From positions 544,252,870-544,316,869 of the forward strand of contig NC_081412.1 in assembly GCF_030272615.1 (NCBI RefSeq): a DNA stretch of 64,000 bases, written 5' to 3'. A program made the position numbers and the translations under genes. The stretch is from Cryptomeria japonica (lineage: Eukaryota; Streptophyta; Pinopsida; Cupressales; Cupressaceae). The notes under the pieces were generated by a model that did not search any database, was not told where the DNA came from, and saw only the letters and a list, made by a program, of their open reading frames with translations. Shown here in pieces: positions 35,961 to 48,127 of this stretch. Every line of letters starts with the position of its first letter. The first letter of the stretch is position 1.

Positions 35961-37869
35961 AGCCCTACCAAGCTAAAAAGCTAGAACCCCATCAAGATCT
36001 ACAATGAGATCAACCTCAAGGTTGGCAGAAGTAGTAACTCTCCTGAATGTGACCACCATCAAACCAACCTTCATAGGGAACAAACTAGCATCCTAAAAGT
36101 GAGCATTGGAAAAAACTCAAGAATATAATAAAGGGACCACAACCAAACCCACCTCTAGAGAGAACATGCTAGTATATGTAAAGTCATCAATATAATAAGC
36201 TCCAAAATCTAACAAAGCGTTCCAACTAACACATCCCAAAAGGATTAACCAAGTAGTGAACAACAACCAATCATTAGGCAGCACAAAAGTTAAAACCCTT
36301 ACTCCCTATTTAGAAACAATTGTAGCACTAGAACTCATAGCCAAATTAGCCACGCAATAGTGGCCGATCAAAGAAACTAAACATAGTAGGGATGCAGATA
36401 AATCTAGATCTTAGGTGAGAAGAAACCTTAATACTTGAGAATAAAGTAATCCAAGCTAGAAGGAGGTAGATCCACAATGAGAAGAAGTTGGTGGGTAAAA
36501 CTTGACCAAAGCTAAGGCACCCATAAACCAACACATAGAGCAACTAAACACACACCCAAAAAAATAAGTGAAAACTCGACTAGGCATGAGGTAGATCCAA
36601 AAGGCCCTCATCATCCAATCCATCTCAATCTCCATGATCAAAATATTTCTCCTCTCCAACCCTTTCTCCTACATCTCCTAAAGTTAAAGCACCTTTGATT
36701 CCTTTTCTCAACCACAAAGGCTCAAGACCATATTGAACATGGATAAGAAAATGAACACATAATATTGGAAACCGACAACTTAGACAAGCGAGCATAGCCA
36801 ACAAATCAAGGAAGGAAGCTTGGACAAACTATGACTCCAACAAGTTGCCAATAAATAGAGTGTCACTAGTCGTGTATAGGGAAAACTAGACACCTCTGTG
36901 CAAGAAACATGTCGGACCCCAAAAGAGAAAGTGCACATGGAGATAGCCCATAAGAATCATGGCCAAAACCACACCAACAGATAGACCCTCCCTCTTTTTA
37001 TTCATCTGCTCCTCAATAATTTTTTTTTATTTCTTACTCTTGGTGTTAGTATGGGATTTTGTTCTTGTATTTCTATATTTCTTGCATAAAAATAATTTTT
37101 TAAAACCCAATATCCTCTTATCTTTTGAAACCTTTTTGGCCCTGTTATACTTAGAAAAATGTTTGATGTATGCATATCCACATAATTGATTAACATCCTC
37201 TAATTTTATAGATATAAAATATTCATCTTCTTCTAAAATTATAATATGTCATTGCCTAAACATGCAAATATAATTAACATTGTATCTATTTGATGAATCC
37301 CAACAACTTTATTTTTCCACGTCCCTTCATTTTCTAACATTTCTGACCTTTGAGTCTCTCTATCTCAAACATTCTCAAGTTTTTTTAAAATATTCTATAC
37401 CATACTTGAGAATTTGAGTAATAAATTTGTATATTCAACATTATCTTCTATGAGTTTAAACTAACATTGATAAAATTATTTAGTGATTTCAACAGAGGTC
37501 ATCTCTATCCTAGTATTGCAAGTGAAACTGTTTAAAACTTCTATTGAATATTTATATATTATGGTTATTGTTGTATGTCCTCATTGTGCTTTAGCAATTT
37601 TGTTGGAACTTAAATATCTCCATTTTCATTTATCATGTATTATAACATTTTAATTATTAAACCCCTATGATATACAGAGCTTAAGAACATGTGCACCTTT
37701 CCTTTTTCCTTAATTTATTAGGATAAAGGTCAAATGACCGAAATAGTGGCTTAACATGGTGGAAATTTCATAATTAACCGCCCCCTTTCTCCACTTTTCA
37801 ACTTGAAAACTTATTTAAATACCCCCAAATAGACAAAGGATTTGGATTCCTTCTCTTTACTTTTCAATT
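35961..37869. other. Intergenic DNA, no gene seen
   Basis: Long CA/AA-rich text with short minus-strand open frames (for example 36346-36659) that match nothing I know. It may be a decayed transposon without readable domains. Confidence 0.45.
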
Positions 37870-38490
37870 TTTGTATTAAATTATTTCCAAGTTGTACAAT
37901 TTCACAAATTTTTTGTAGGCCAATTGGATTAAAATTCCCTTCTTAATAGTAAAATGCCTTAAAATTCAATGATCAATCTTATTTGTCAGGCAACCATGGG
38001 CATTTTTCCTTTGAATGCTAAGGAATCTCTTATTTATAAGAATTCCACAATAGATTTTCTACATATAATTCATAAGCTTTAGATAAAGGAAGATTTTAAT
38101 AATTTCCCCAAGAACAGTAGTTGTTGTTTGGTTTATAGATCACAAATAAAATATAAAATTCAAATGGAATCATAGGAATCAAATCTTGACATTCACCTAT
38201 TACTTCTAATTCTTACTCTCTCTTTAGAAGCATCTTTAGAATTATTCAATATACTATTCAAATAATAGGCTGCATTGACATTGTTCTAAATTTTCATTTT
38301 TATTATTATTTTATTCACCATTACTTTTCTAATTAGAGCCCATCAATTTCCTTCTTAAAATTTTTAATCTGCAAACCTTTTTTTTGTGTAATTCACTTTG
38401 ATTTTATGTTTGACAACTCATGAAAAAAGAGAGTGTAATTTCTTTCGATTATATGCGTGTTTGACAATTCATTTTTTTAGATTCTTGATA
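37870..38490 (+). pseudogene. GLR relic 1: GLR-like upstream region fused to part of exon 3 and intron 3
   Basis: 37890-38040 resembles the region upstream of GLR (TACAATTTCACAAATTTTTT, then CCTTTGAATGCTAAGGA and TCTCTTATTT). From about 38120 it resembles GLR exon 3 around M1 and the pore: TTGGTTTATAGATCACAAAT, AATCATAGGAATCAAATC, TTGACATTCACC, TACTTCT, CTCACTCTCTCTTT, corresponding to 26076-26180. Exons 1-2 and the start of exon 3 are missing. The copy is non-coding. It is collinear with relic 2 at 58330-59125 for about 600 bp, including intron sequence. Confidence 0.75.
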
Positions 38491-38900
38491 AAAATAGTAG
38501 GAAGATGCTTGAAAATGACATTTCATTTTATTATTCCCACAAATAATACTAGAAAATATGTTTTAAAATTTCATTGTGTTGACAAAATGGACATTTAACT
38601 AGCTAAACCATCATGCAATGCAAATTTGAAGTGTAAAAAATTTTCAAGCCAAAATGTGAGCATGATTATCACCTTTCAACCTATAAAATTGAGCACTAAA
38701 ATTTTTCATGTCTTCTCTTGGAACTTCCATTTTCATTTTTGGTTCAAACTAGGATTTAAGGACACAGTTTGAACGAGGTTGAAATAATTTTTAATTTTTT
38801 TATGGTAGAGATTTAACAAATTAATATTTGGACAACCACGACCAATACTTAAAAAAAATTACAATGTAGTGGATTGTAAAGATTCATAAATAAGTCTACA
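38491..38900. other. Short intergenic interval
   Basis: AT-rich, no gene; LINE-B starts at its right edge. Confidence 0.5.
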
Positions 38901-40472
38901 ATGAGTTTTAACATTACAAACAAAAAGGTGCACTTTCCAAGAGCAAGAGCAGGAGCAGGAGTTGACAAGGGAGCAAGTTCAAGATTGAATTTGAATGACT
39001 CTAGTTTTGGGAGTCCAAGGGATTTCCTTATGACTCGCCCAGCAAAATTGGTCCCCGGTCCTTTGGATGGGGCCTCAAATGATACATGGGATGGTGGTAC
39101 CATGCAGAATACTGCCAATTGTAAATCTATCTTTTCTAACAAACCTAGTGAGGTTGAGGGCCCCAATAATAAGATTCCCTCTATGGAATGCAATAAGAAA
39201 TGGGCCTCTCTTTTTGCAACTAAGCTTAAGGGTAAGGTCGTTTCGCCAGTACCGCATAAAGTTGACCAGGATTCTGGTGCTTGCTCCATCTCTATCCTGG
39301 ACTTTATTGTGGATAAGAATATGGATCACATGAACTTAGTCTTGGTTGGAAAATTTGTTGGACCACACTTGAATATTGAGGATGTTAGATCGTGGGTGTC
39401 TAGGAAATGGAAAGGTAACAATCAAATTGATGTTGTGGCTATGGCCGGTGGCTTCTTCTTCTTTTCATTCACCTATGAAGAAGACTTTTGATCTATTTTG
39501 GCAAGAGGTCCCTGGATGCTAGGCAAAGCCTTGCTGGCCCTTAAAAAGTGGGAACCAAAATTTAATCCCAAAGACTCAAAATGTAATGAAGCCCCTATCT
39601 GGGATAGATTGCTAGGTTTACCAATGGAATTATGGGGAGAAGAAATATTTGCGGGTATTGCAGCTTGTTTTGGTGAGATAATCTCAGTCAACCCAATGAC
39701 TACAGCTAAAAGATGACTGGTTTATGCCAGATAGTATGTCCATGTTAAATAGTCTATAAACCTACCTTCCCAGATAGATCTTTTCTCTAAGCTAGGCAAA
39801 TGGGTGCAGAAAGTGGAGTATGAATCCATCCCTTTCGTGTGTTTTCATTATTAAAAATTGGGTTACTAGGCCAGGAAATGTCCATCTAAGCCAAAGAAGG
39901 AATGGAGAAAGAGGAATGATTTGCCGCTCTCAGAGAAGACGGATGCCCTGCCTGCAGAGCCTCCTTTGATTGACTTGAGTAATGATTTGGATGGATCTAT
40001 TCCCTCTATTCCTACCCCGATTGTGGGGATGGGGATTTTTCCTAAATCTGACTTTCCTTCAAATGTTCTTGTTGCCCTTGACCTGAACCTCTTGCCCCCT
40101 GAGGAGAATATTGGAGAATCCCCTCTTGTGGATGACCCTAGTGATGAAGAGATTTTTTGAAATGCTACTGGATTTGCTACGAATCTCCTGACCTCCCCCA
40201 TGTTAGAATCATCCCTTGACGACTCCACTCTTATTATTGAGGTCAAACCCAAAAATGGAAGAAGGAACTCCCCTATTGGCCAAAATACTCCGGTCTCAGG
40301 GGGGGTCTTAACTAGAAACAAACAAAAAGCGGACTGTGGGTCGAACTCAAGGGGGGTGGGGAGACCACCCAATGCAGTTAGTAGAGATAGGCAAAGGTCG
40401 GTTGCCATTGCAGACGAAGCTCAGAGAATGTTACCAGAAATGGGGATGGGACCCCCCTCTCATGCTAAATGA
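38901..40472 (+). pseudogene. LINE-B ORF1 (DUF4283-like, RNA-binding)
   Basis: One frame of 524 codons with stops near 39491, 39716, 39736, 39856, 40160 and others. The first third is a Gly/Ser/Lys-rich leader. About residues 140-270 match the DUF4283 pattern of plant LINE ORF1: LVLVGKFVG, DVRSWVSRKW, GFFFFSF, ILARGPWMLGKALLALKKW, IWDRLLGLPMELW. A zinc knuckle follows as VCFHY.KLGY.ARKCP, where the second Cys and the His of CX2CX4HX4C have both become Tyr. ORF1 would coat the RNA. The frame stays open in register through all stops and ends in the ATGA overlap with ORF2. Confidence 0.8.
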
Positions 40473-41200
40473 AAGTCATCTCCTGGAATATAAGGGGTTT
40501 AAATCACCCCCACAAGCATGACTTGATATCCAATTTGGTTAGAGATCATAAACTAGATATTTTCCTTGTCCAAGAAACTAAAATGCCTAGTAGCAAAGTG
40601 AAAAAAATTAAATTGGCAATTTTTGGAGATGTGGTGTTCAATACGTGGATGCAGATGGTGCTTCAGGTGGTATTTCCACCCTTTGGAATCCAAGACTGTT
40701 GTGTGGTAAGGTGGTTCTCTTGTCCTAATCTAATTGCTACTAGATTATTTAATCTTAAAGATGGATGCTCCTCAATTATTTCCAACATCTATGCTCCTAA
40801 TGGGAGATCTGCTAGGAAAGCCCTCTGGTCTTCCATTTTCCATGCTAGGTCGCTCTTCCCTAATGAGAAATGGGTTCTTCTGGGTGATTTCAACACCTCA
40901 CTCTCAAGTTTAGACAAGACTTGGTTGACATGATCAACTCTTAGAGCCTTTTGGATCTGGATCTTATTGGTGCTAAGTTCACCTAGTCCAATAGACATAG
41001 TGGGGAGGATCTCATTTAGGTTAAGCTTGATAGGGGACTTGTCTGTCCTGATTGGATTCCGAATGCTTCCTATAGATTCAATGCCTTGCCCTATGTTGGA
41101 TCAGACCACTTCCCTATTTACCTTTAGGCAACTCCGTTGTCTAGTAGAAAGGCATACCCCTTCAGATTTGAGAAAATGTGACTGATGGCCCCTGACATCC
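40469..41200 (+). pseudogene. LINE-B endonuclease domain
   Basis: The start is MKVISWNIRGLNHPHKHDLI, the Asn-containing first block of the apurinic-type endonuclease, followed by LDIFLVQETKM (catalytic Glu), SNIYAPNG, WVLLGDFNTSL and GSDHFPIYL. This nuclease nicks the target to prime reverse transcription. Frame changes lie near 40680 and 40940, and several stops are present. Confidence 0.85.
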
Positions 41201-41240
41201 AAGATAAAATTATGTAGTGGTGGAATATTGATATCCAAGG

Positions 41241-42800
41241 TATGACCATGTTTTGTATAGCCAAGAATCTATCTAATGTCAAGTCTAGTATTCAACATTG
41301 GAACAAGTTCTCTTTTGACAATATCTTCAAAATTAAAGATAAGCTCAAAATGGATCTTGAGGAGGTTCAAAAGCATACTCAAGTTTTCAAGTTTGATAAA
41401 GATGTCTCGAACAAAGAAATTGATATTTTGACTAAATTGCATGACATTATTTCCAAAAAGAGGAATTTTGGAAGCAAAGATCTAGAGCTTTATGGCTTAA
41501 AAGTGGTGACATAAACACTAAGTTCTTTCATATGACGACTCTTAAACATGGGGATGCTAATAGAATAAAGAAAATTCAGACTGGCCAGAGATTGGTTGAT
41601 AAGCATGAAGAGATTTTCTAGGAAGCCATCAATTTTTTCTCTATCATCCTTTCAGTGGATGATCCTCTTGAACCTCTAGCTCAAAATGAAATCTTGCAAG
41701 AGGTTCCCACCATTATCTCTCAAGATATGAACTTGGAGCTTACCCGAATCCCCTCTCCTAGTGAAGTTCACAATGCGGTCTTCTCTTTTGAAGGTAACAA
41801 AGTCCCTGGCCATGATGGCTTCCCTCTTTTTTTCTTTCAGAATTTTTGGCAGATTATTTGCTTTGATGTGGTCACTACAGCTCAAGAATTTTTTGGATCC
41901 TGTTCTCTCCTGAAGGAGCTGAATACCACCTTCCTTGTCCTCGTCCCCAAGAAATCTGATGCCTTCTCTTTTCAATATTTTAGACCTATTAGTCTTTGCA
42001 ATTTTTTGTATAAAATTTTCACCAAAATTTTTGTGCTCAGACTTAAGATTTTCATCCCTTCTTTAATTTTTAAGCATAAAAATGGGTTTGTTCCTGGGAG
42101 GCAGATCCTGGATTCTGTTATTGTGGTGCATGAGAACATCCACTCCCTATCTATCAATAAAAAACTTGGCTTTTTTTGGAAATTGGACCTCTTGAAAGCT
42201 TTTGATAAATTCAATTGGAGTTTTCTCCTCTGAATCCTTAGGGTGTTTGGATCTTCAGAGATAACTTCATCCAGATCATTGAACAATGTCTGTCCACCCC
42301 CAAATTTTTATTGTTGATTAATGGATCTGCCTCTGGTTTCTTCTCCCCATCAAGGGGAATTAGATATGGGGATCCTCTATCTCCTTTCCTTTTCATTCTG
42401 ATGAGTAAAGCTCTCAGTAAAATTATTTAGAGGGAAGTCAGAAAAGGCAATATTATGGGATTACGACCCTCCTCTCAAGCCTCCTCATGCTCTCACCAAC
42501 AATTTGTAGATAATACTTCGTTGATGGGGGAAGGCTTAGTTAAAGAAGCTAATAATTTAAAAGAGACTCTGGATATTTATGAACAAGGTTCTAGGAAAAA
42601 ATTAGCTTGGCTAAAAGCTTAATTTTTTTCTTTAACACCCCTAAGCATAGGAAAAAGAAGATTGCCTCAATTATTGGATGTAAAGTTGGAATTTTGCCCA
42701 ACTCTTATTAGGTCTCCCCCTCTGCCATGGTCCAACCCCAGACTCCTTCTAGGTGAACCTTATTGATAAATTCTAGAATAACTTTTTTGGTGGAAAGGCA
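41241..42800 (+). pseudogene. LINE-B linker and reverse transcriptase
   Basis: After the linker (FWKQRSRALWLKSGDINTKF across frames near 41465) the RT begins with FEGNKVPGHDGFPLFFFQNF, then FLVLVPKK, FRPISLCNFLYKI, NGFVPGRQILDS and KLDLLKAFDKFNW (41655-42233). The 'RQGDP' loop appears as GIRYGDPLSPFLF and the catalytic box as FVDNT at about 42502-42515, where the second Asp of DD is Asn. That single change alone would abolish activity. Stops at 42231 and beyond. Confidence 0.88.
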
Positions 42801-43599
42801 CTTTGTTAAGCCAAGCTGGTAAGCTCCAACTACTCAAAGATTCACTTCAGAGTCTCCCAGTTTATGCTATGAGTTTATTCAAAATCCCAGGCAAAATTGC
42901 TGATAAACTAGAAAGAATACAAACAAAAATTTGTGGACAGGAACTGAATCTAAGAATAGATTACATCTTGTGGCTTAGAATCAGGTTTGACTTCCTAAGT
43001 CCATGGGGGCACTAAACATTCAGAATCTGAGAGATTTCAATAAAGCCCTGATGGCCAAGCAGTTGTGGAGATGTCTTAAAGAGAATAATGAATGGATTGG
43101 CATTTTCAAACATACATACCACATTCTGGATATCCAAAACACTCTGGAATCTTATGATCTCCCCAATGTTGTTTCTAATTTATGTAGCAACTTCTTTGGC
43201 TCCTCCAAAGTTATTTTCCATGGTTGTAGATGGGGGCTGGGGAATGGTACCAAAATCAGGCTTTGGGATGACTGGTGATGGCTCCCTATCAGATTCTGTT
43301 TGGGCTTTTCCCTTCAAAGAATTAGGTCTTAGAAAAATTGACGTCTGGGTGGCTAAATATTGAATAGAGGTGAAGCCTAGTTGGACTTCAATTCTATCGA
43401 TAATGATTTGATACCTATACAACCTTGGTTGAATTTTATACACATCCCTTGCTCTCATGTGGAGGATGAAGTGTTTTATAATTTCTCCTCTTTTGGGAAG
43501 TTCAAGGTTGTCGATGCTCATAAGTTCATCTCTAGAAACTCCCCCCCCTTCTGGGTGGGTATCTAGAATAAGCACTTAATTTTGAAAATAAACATTTTT

Positions 43600-44590
43600 T
43601 TCTGGTTGTTTATGCAGGGTAATATCTCTACCATTGAAAATATTTGCAAAAGAGGTCTTCCTCTTACTAATAGATGTTTTCTTTGCAAAGAGGCAGAGGA
43701 AAATGTTGGCCATCTGCTGCTTCACTGCTATTTTGTCAGGGATATCTGAAATTTCTTTCTTAACATCTGGAACACTAATTGGGTCTTCCCTGAATCAGTT
43801 CAAAAAATGTGGTTTGAATGGAAGTGCCCCTTTGATAATCAGGCTTTGGGAGTTCTCTGGAATTTGTCTCTTCCTCAGTTTTCCTGGGGTATTTGGAAAG
43901 AAAGAAACAATAGAGTCTTTAGAGATTTGGAAACTCCTGTGCTTGTTGTGGCTACTAAAATTTGCATTTCTACCAAGGAGAATTTTTTTTATCTTGTGCC
44001 CCAGCAAAAATAATAACCATCCCCTCGCTACTCTCTAGGAGGAATGGGATACTATCAATTGGTGGAAAATGGATTGGAATATTTCCATTCCAATGCACAA
44101 AACCAAGCAGTGTAGACAAAATGTACTTTGGATTCCCCCCCTATGGGATGGATCAAAATCAATGTGGATGGGTCGGGTGCGGGAGAGTGGCTAGGATTCA
44201 TTCGGTTCTACTAGTTTCTATGGTGGTGCTCACTCTAGGCACCTAGTCTAACCACTTTGTGGAGGCTAGCGCTGCCCACATTGGGTTACACATGGCTAAA
44301 AGAGAAGGCTTTTGAAAAGTCTGGCTGGAGTTTGACTCTCTAAACATTGTCAATTGCCTAAATGGGTGCATGGATCCTAGATAGACGATTGCTAATCTAA
44401 TCAAGGATTGTCGGGATATAATAAATGAGTTGGAAGAATTCAAAATTTCGTATGTATATCGGGAAGGCAACAAAGCGGCAGATCTACTAGCCAATCTGGC
44501 CGTGGGCTACATGGCGACTAAATGGTGGAGTAGTAGGGATTCATTCCCAAAAAACCTGTGCGATCTGGCTTGTGATGATTCCACCCACTT
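43600..44590 (+). pseudogene. LINE-B zf-RVT segment and RNase H
   Basis: The zinc segment reads NICKRGLPLTNRCFLCKEA then NVGHLLLHC, the plant zf-RVT pattern with its Cys and His residues. RNase H follows at about 44130-44560: INVDGSG-type start across frames, then EASAAHIGLHMAKREGF, FDSLNIVNCLN, and SYVYREGNKAADLLANLAV. It has at least three stops and two frame changes. The end of recognisable ORF2 is at about 44595. Confidence 0.82.
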
Positions 44591-44709
44591 GCATTAATAA
44601 ATCATATTTAATCATAATTTGATAGAGTTGATAGGGAAACAGATCCTTTTTGTTGTCCCTAACCGGAGATCTAGAAACTTACCTTGTGCCTAGATTTTTT
44701 GTCTTATTA

Positions 44710-44806
44710 TGTGGCCCATTTCCTACTACTATTTAGAGACTTTTCTGGTGTGGTCCATTTCCTACAACTTTTTAGAGACTTCTGTCATGTGGCCCATTTC
44801 CTACAA
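44710..44806 (+). repeat. 39-bp tandem repeat, about 2.5 copies
   Basis: Units beginning TGTGG(C/T)CCATTTCCTAC start at 44710, 44749 and 44788. They lie between LINE-B ORF2 and ORF3. Confidence 0.85.
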
Positions 44807-44879
44807 TTCGACGACCCAAAGCATAATGGGTGGGGACAAGAACTAGAAAAAATTGTCTACTTGTGAGAAATGGAACAAA

Positions 44880-45532
44880 AACAAGGAAGTGTGGTAGGAA
44901 ATTGTTGATGGGGGAATTGTCCCCTTCTTGGATAGACTTCATGGCCCTTCTCCTCTGCTCATGAAGTCCTTTGTCAATGGGTGGAAGAAAGGGATCCTGA
45001 GGGCTTTTGGTGCCGAGTACCAACTTGACGAAACCCTCATGGTGACGGTCACTGTTCTGGTGACGAATGGCAGAATGTTCTATAGAGATAGGAAAACTCG
45101 GGAGGAGGACTTGACAAATTTTACCATTTTGAATCATTTTAGGCATGGTTAACAAGATGGCTGATTGTGGCTACAACAGGAAAGATTTTATGGCTCCCTA
45201 GGTGGACATGACTGAGTTCATCATGAGGTATATTATGCTCGATGACAGATATGTCAATATCTTTTCCTACCATTTTACCATTTTGAATCATTTTAGGCAT
45301 GGTAAAATCATTTATGTTCGTTTCTATCTGGCCTCCTCTTTAGAAAATAGTCTTGAAAAAATTATGGAGAATCCAAACAGTCCTATTCTTCATGAAGGTC
45401 TTATTGTGCTCATCATGGAGTATGCTAAGACCCTTGAAGTTGTGCCCTCTCTATCTGAGAAAGGCCAACATACTAATATTTATGATGTCTCTGACTTGGA
45501 AATAGATTTGGAGGATAGTGGGGGTGCCATTC
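44880..45532 (+). pseudogene. ORF3, 5' part (accessory protein downstream of LINE-B), broken
   Basis: From about 44880 one reads EIVDGGIVPFLDRLHG, FVNGWKKGI, AEYQLDETLMVTVTVL and FYRDRKTREEDLTNF. After a frame change near 45150 it continues VDMTEFIMRYIMLDDRYV, SYHFTILNHFRHGKIIYV, SLENSLEKIMENPNSPIL and GLIVLIMEYAK. The frame then runs straight into the Gypsy-2 target site at 45528-45532 and continues at 53235. The middle part resembles the accessory ORF of Gypsy-1. Function unknown; no catalytic motif is visible. Confidence 0.7.
45528..45532. repeat. Gypsy-2 target site duplication, left copy (CATTC)
   Basis: CATTC directly before the TG of the left LTR; the same five bases follow the right LTR at 53230-53234. 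Confidence 0.88.
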
Positions 45533-47039
45533 TGATGTGGAGCCTCCTTGTATCTTGTCAAATACTTCAAAATGTATTACACTGACTCCTCAACAAACGA
45601 ATAGGATCCTGCAAAGCAAGGCTCTACAATCTTAGTTCCAACTTCTCATTTCACTTCAAGGTTCATACTACTCAAATTGGGTAACTTTCTCCATTATGCT
45701 TCATGAAGCCTCCTAATGTTCCTAACCTTCACAACACCTATTTTGGATCATAAAACACTCACATGGACTAGACTAAACATTGGTTTCAAGGATTTAACCC
45801 AATTCCCTATGACAAATTCACAATTAGGCCTATTTGCTTATAGCCCTTGGAGATGGGTAATGGGACCTTAATTTCAAACTTTTCCAAACACCCTAGAAAA
45901 TAAATTATAGATTCAAATACCCTTTATGTTCTTACACAATTCTCCAAAAGGAGAAGGAAAGATCTAACAAGGAAAGGTTTGAACCGGGTGATGACCAACT
46001 GTCCTAAAGGGCTAATTAGGCTTCCATTTGTGAAGCAACTATATCGAAATGGACACACCTTACAACCACAACCCCATGAGCATGTGGGGAACCATAAACT
46101 ATTATATATTCCAAGGTTACACACTTGGAATCATCACCAATTGTCTTCTAGGGTAATTAGTGCAGTCTAAGGGCTAGGTTGCCACATAGAGATGTCTACC
46201 TAGGGACTGATCAAACACACATCTCCCTTGATCCTCCTGAAAAAATCTTTTGGAATCATAAAATACATAGGCCACACTTTCATCCCACCCACTTCCATGA
46301 GTTTTAGATGAATAGGTTGTAAGTTATGGCCATGGAAAAGCAAAACCCTATTTTTCTGGGTACCTAAAACAAAACTTGGATATCTGGAGCAAAACAAATG
46401 ATCAAGACCTCAAATCAAGACCAATCCCTTTATAACTCATTTCCCTAACAAAATCACAACATTGGGGATTAGTCCCAATCCATATAAATCCATGCACCAT
46501 GCCAAAACCTCATAGTTTACAAGAAAAACTCAAAATTTCTTATTATTTGCAATCATAAAGTCTTTCTCCATACAACCTCTCCTTGGGAATTGTGTCCTCA
46601 AGGTGTTTATACCCCTCTAAAATTTATCTCAACTGAAATCAAGTGGCTAGAGCCATTGGAGGAGTTAAACCAACAAGAATTCAAAAAGTTGCACAAAAGT
46701 TGCTCATGACAACTTTTGACAAAGTTGTCAAAAATGTCATTTCTTGCACCCGAATGACTTGGGTCAAGACTAACACCTCTAAGCACCCTACAAGAACATA
46801 AAAGATATAAAACCACTAGGAAAAACCTATCCTAAGCATACTTAGTCCCCTTTTGTCCAAAAGTCCTAATTGGCTTATCAAGATGCCAAAATAGGAGTTT
46901 GGCTCACAAGATGGGGTCCTTTATTACAAACACAAAATGCATAATTGAAACATAACAAAAATATCCTAAGACATGTTTAAGGTCTTATCCTTCCTCCTTT
47001 GATCCTGAATGATCATGTTGAAGGGGTTCCCCTGCACCA
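45533..47039 (-). repeat. Gypsy-2 LTR, 3' LTR of the minus-strand element
   Basis: It starts TGATGTGGAG and ends CCCCTGCACCA on the plus strand (1507 bp). It matches 51711-53229 along its whole length with substitutions and small gaps. Confidence 0.92.
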
Positions 47040-48127
47040 TACTCACCAAAAAAATAAATCTCAAGTCCACTTGAGATGAGAGTCTTCAGATCTACACCAT
47101 GGTTTTTGATTTGTTGTTCTGTCATCTAGACTGATTCAGAATATGGTTATCCCTGCCAGGCCACCAAATAATCCATATATACTTTTTTCCTTATCCTCTT
47201 TGCAACTTTGGTGTCCAAAACTTTATGCAACTTTGGTGGTTCATGTTTAGGAATGTCATCATCAGCTACAACCTGAATGGTTTCTTCTCCTGCATCAACA
47301 CTACATTTGTAAAGCGTTAAGTCACATACATTAAAAATGGGTGACAAACCAAGACTAGGTGGGAGTTGGAGTTCATAAGCATTTTGTCCATATTTTGTCA
47401 AGATTTGATAGGGTCCAATCTTTCTCTACATAAGCTTTGTATATTTTCCTTTTTGAAGTCTTTCCTTCTTCAAGTGAACCCACACCAAGTCTCCCACATA
47501 AAACTAGACATCCCTCTTCTTCTTATCATCATGAGCCTTATATATTTCTACAGATTGTTGAAGGTGATATTTAACTTGGTCATGTATCTCCTTTATGGTG
47601 GTGGCAAAGGTTTCTCCATCTTCACTAATGGCTTCTCCTTGAGGTAGTTCACTTAAATCCAACACACCCCTTGGGTGGATGCCATCCACAACCTGGGAAG
47701 GTGGCTTTCCAGTGCTTCTATTTACTGTATCATTATAAGAAAATTCTTCTTGAGATAGTATGCTATCACACTTCTCTCCATATTGCCTAGTCAAACATCT
47801 TAGCAGATTTCCCAATGATCTGTTTACAACTTCAGTTTGGCCATCCATTTGGGGATGGTAGGATAAGGAGAAGGCTAGATTTGTGCCAAACTTCTTCCAA
47901 AGAGTCCTCCAGAAGTTTCCAATAAATTTCACATCCCTATCAGAGACTATGGTCAAAGGCAAACCATGTATTTGGACAATTTCTTTGAAAAATAAATCTC
48001 CAACATAAGAAGCATCACAGGTGGTTTTACATGGAAAGAAATGTGCCTTTTTACTAAACCTACCCACCACTACAAAAACACTATCATAACCTTTTCTTGT
48101 CCTAGACAATCCTAAAATAAAATCCAT
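47040..48127 (-). pseudogene. Gypsy-2 integrase with chromodomain-like tail
   Basis: From 48127 down: MDFILGLSRTRKGYDSVFVV (first Asp), IVSDRDVKFIGNFW (second Asp), and SYHPQMDGQTEVVNRSLGN (Glu). The C-terminal domain has GDLVWVHLKKER and a RKIGPYQIL stretch. It ends with KKVYMDYLVAWQG, a stop, and SESVWMTEQQ across the stop, which is the shape of the chromodomain tail that chromoviruses use to target heterochromatin. Stops follow KKRDV (near 47504) and WQG (near 47147). Confidence 0.85.

Larger units (their letters stand above)
38901..44600 (+). mobile_element. LINE-B, L1-type non-LTR retrotransposon (near complete, decayed)
   Basis: In order: ORF1, endonuclease, reverse transcriptase, zf-RVT-like segment and RNase H. 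ORF1 and ORF2 overlap by the four bases ATGA at 40469-40472. All domains carry stops. A candidate 10-bp target duplication ACATTACAAA is found at 38911-38920 and 54229-54238, which would put ORF3 and its 3' tail in the same inserted unit. If that is right, the copy begins at 38921 and the first Met of ORF1 belongs to the target. Confidence 0.85.

Noticed and set aside
36346..36659. Minus-strand hydrophobic frames that could suggest a membrane protein
   Set aside because: Two overlapping frames in AT-rich DNA, no family motif, and no splice or promoter signals.
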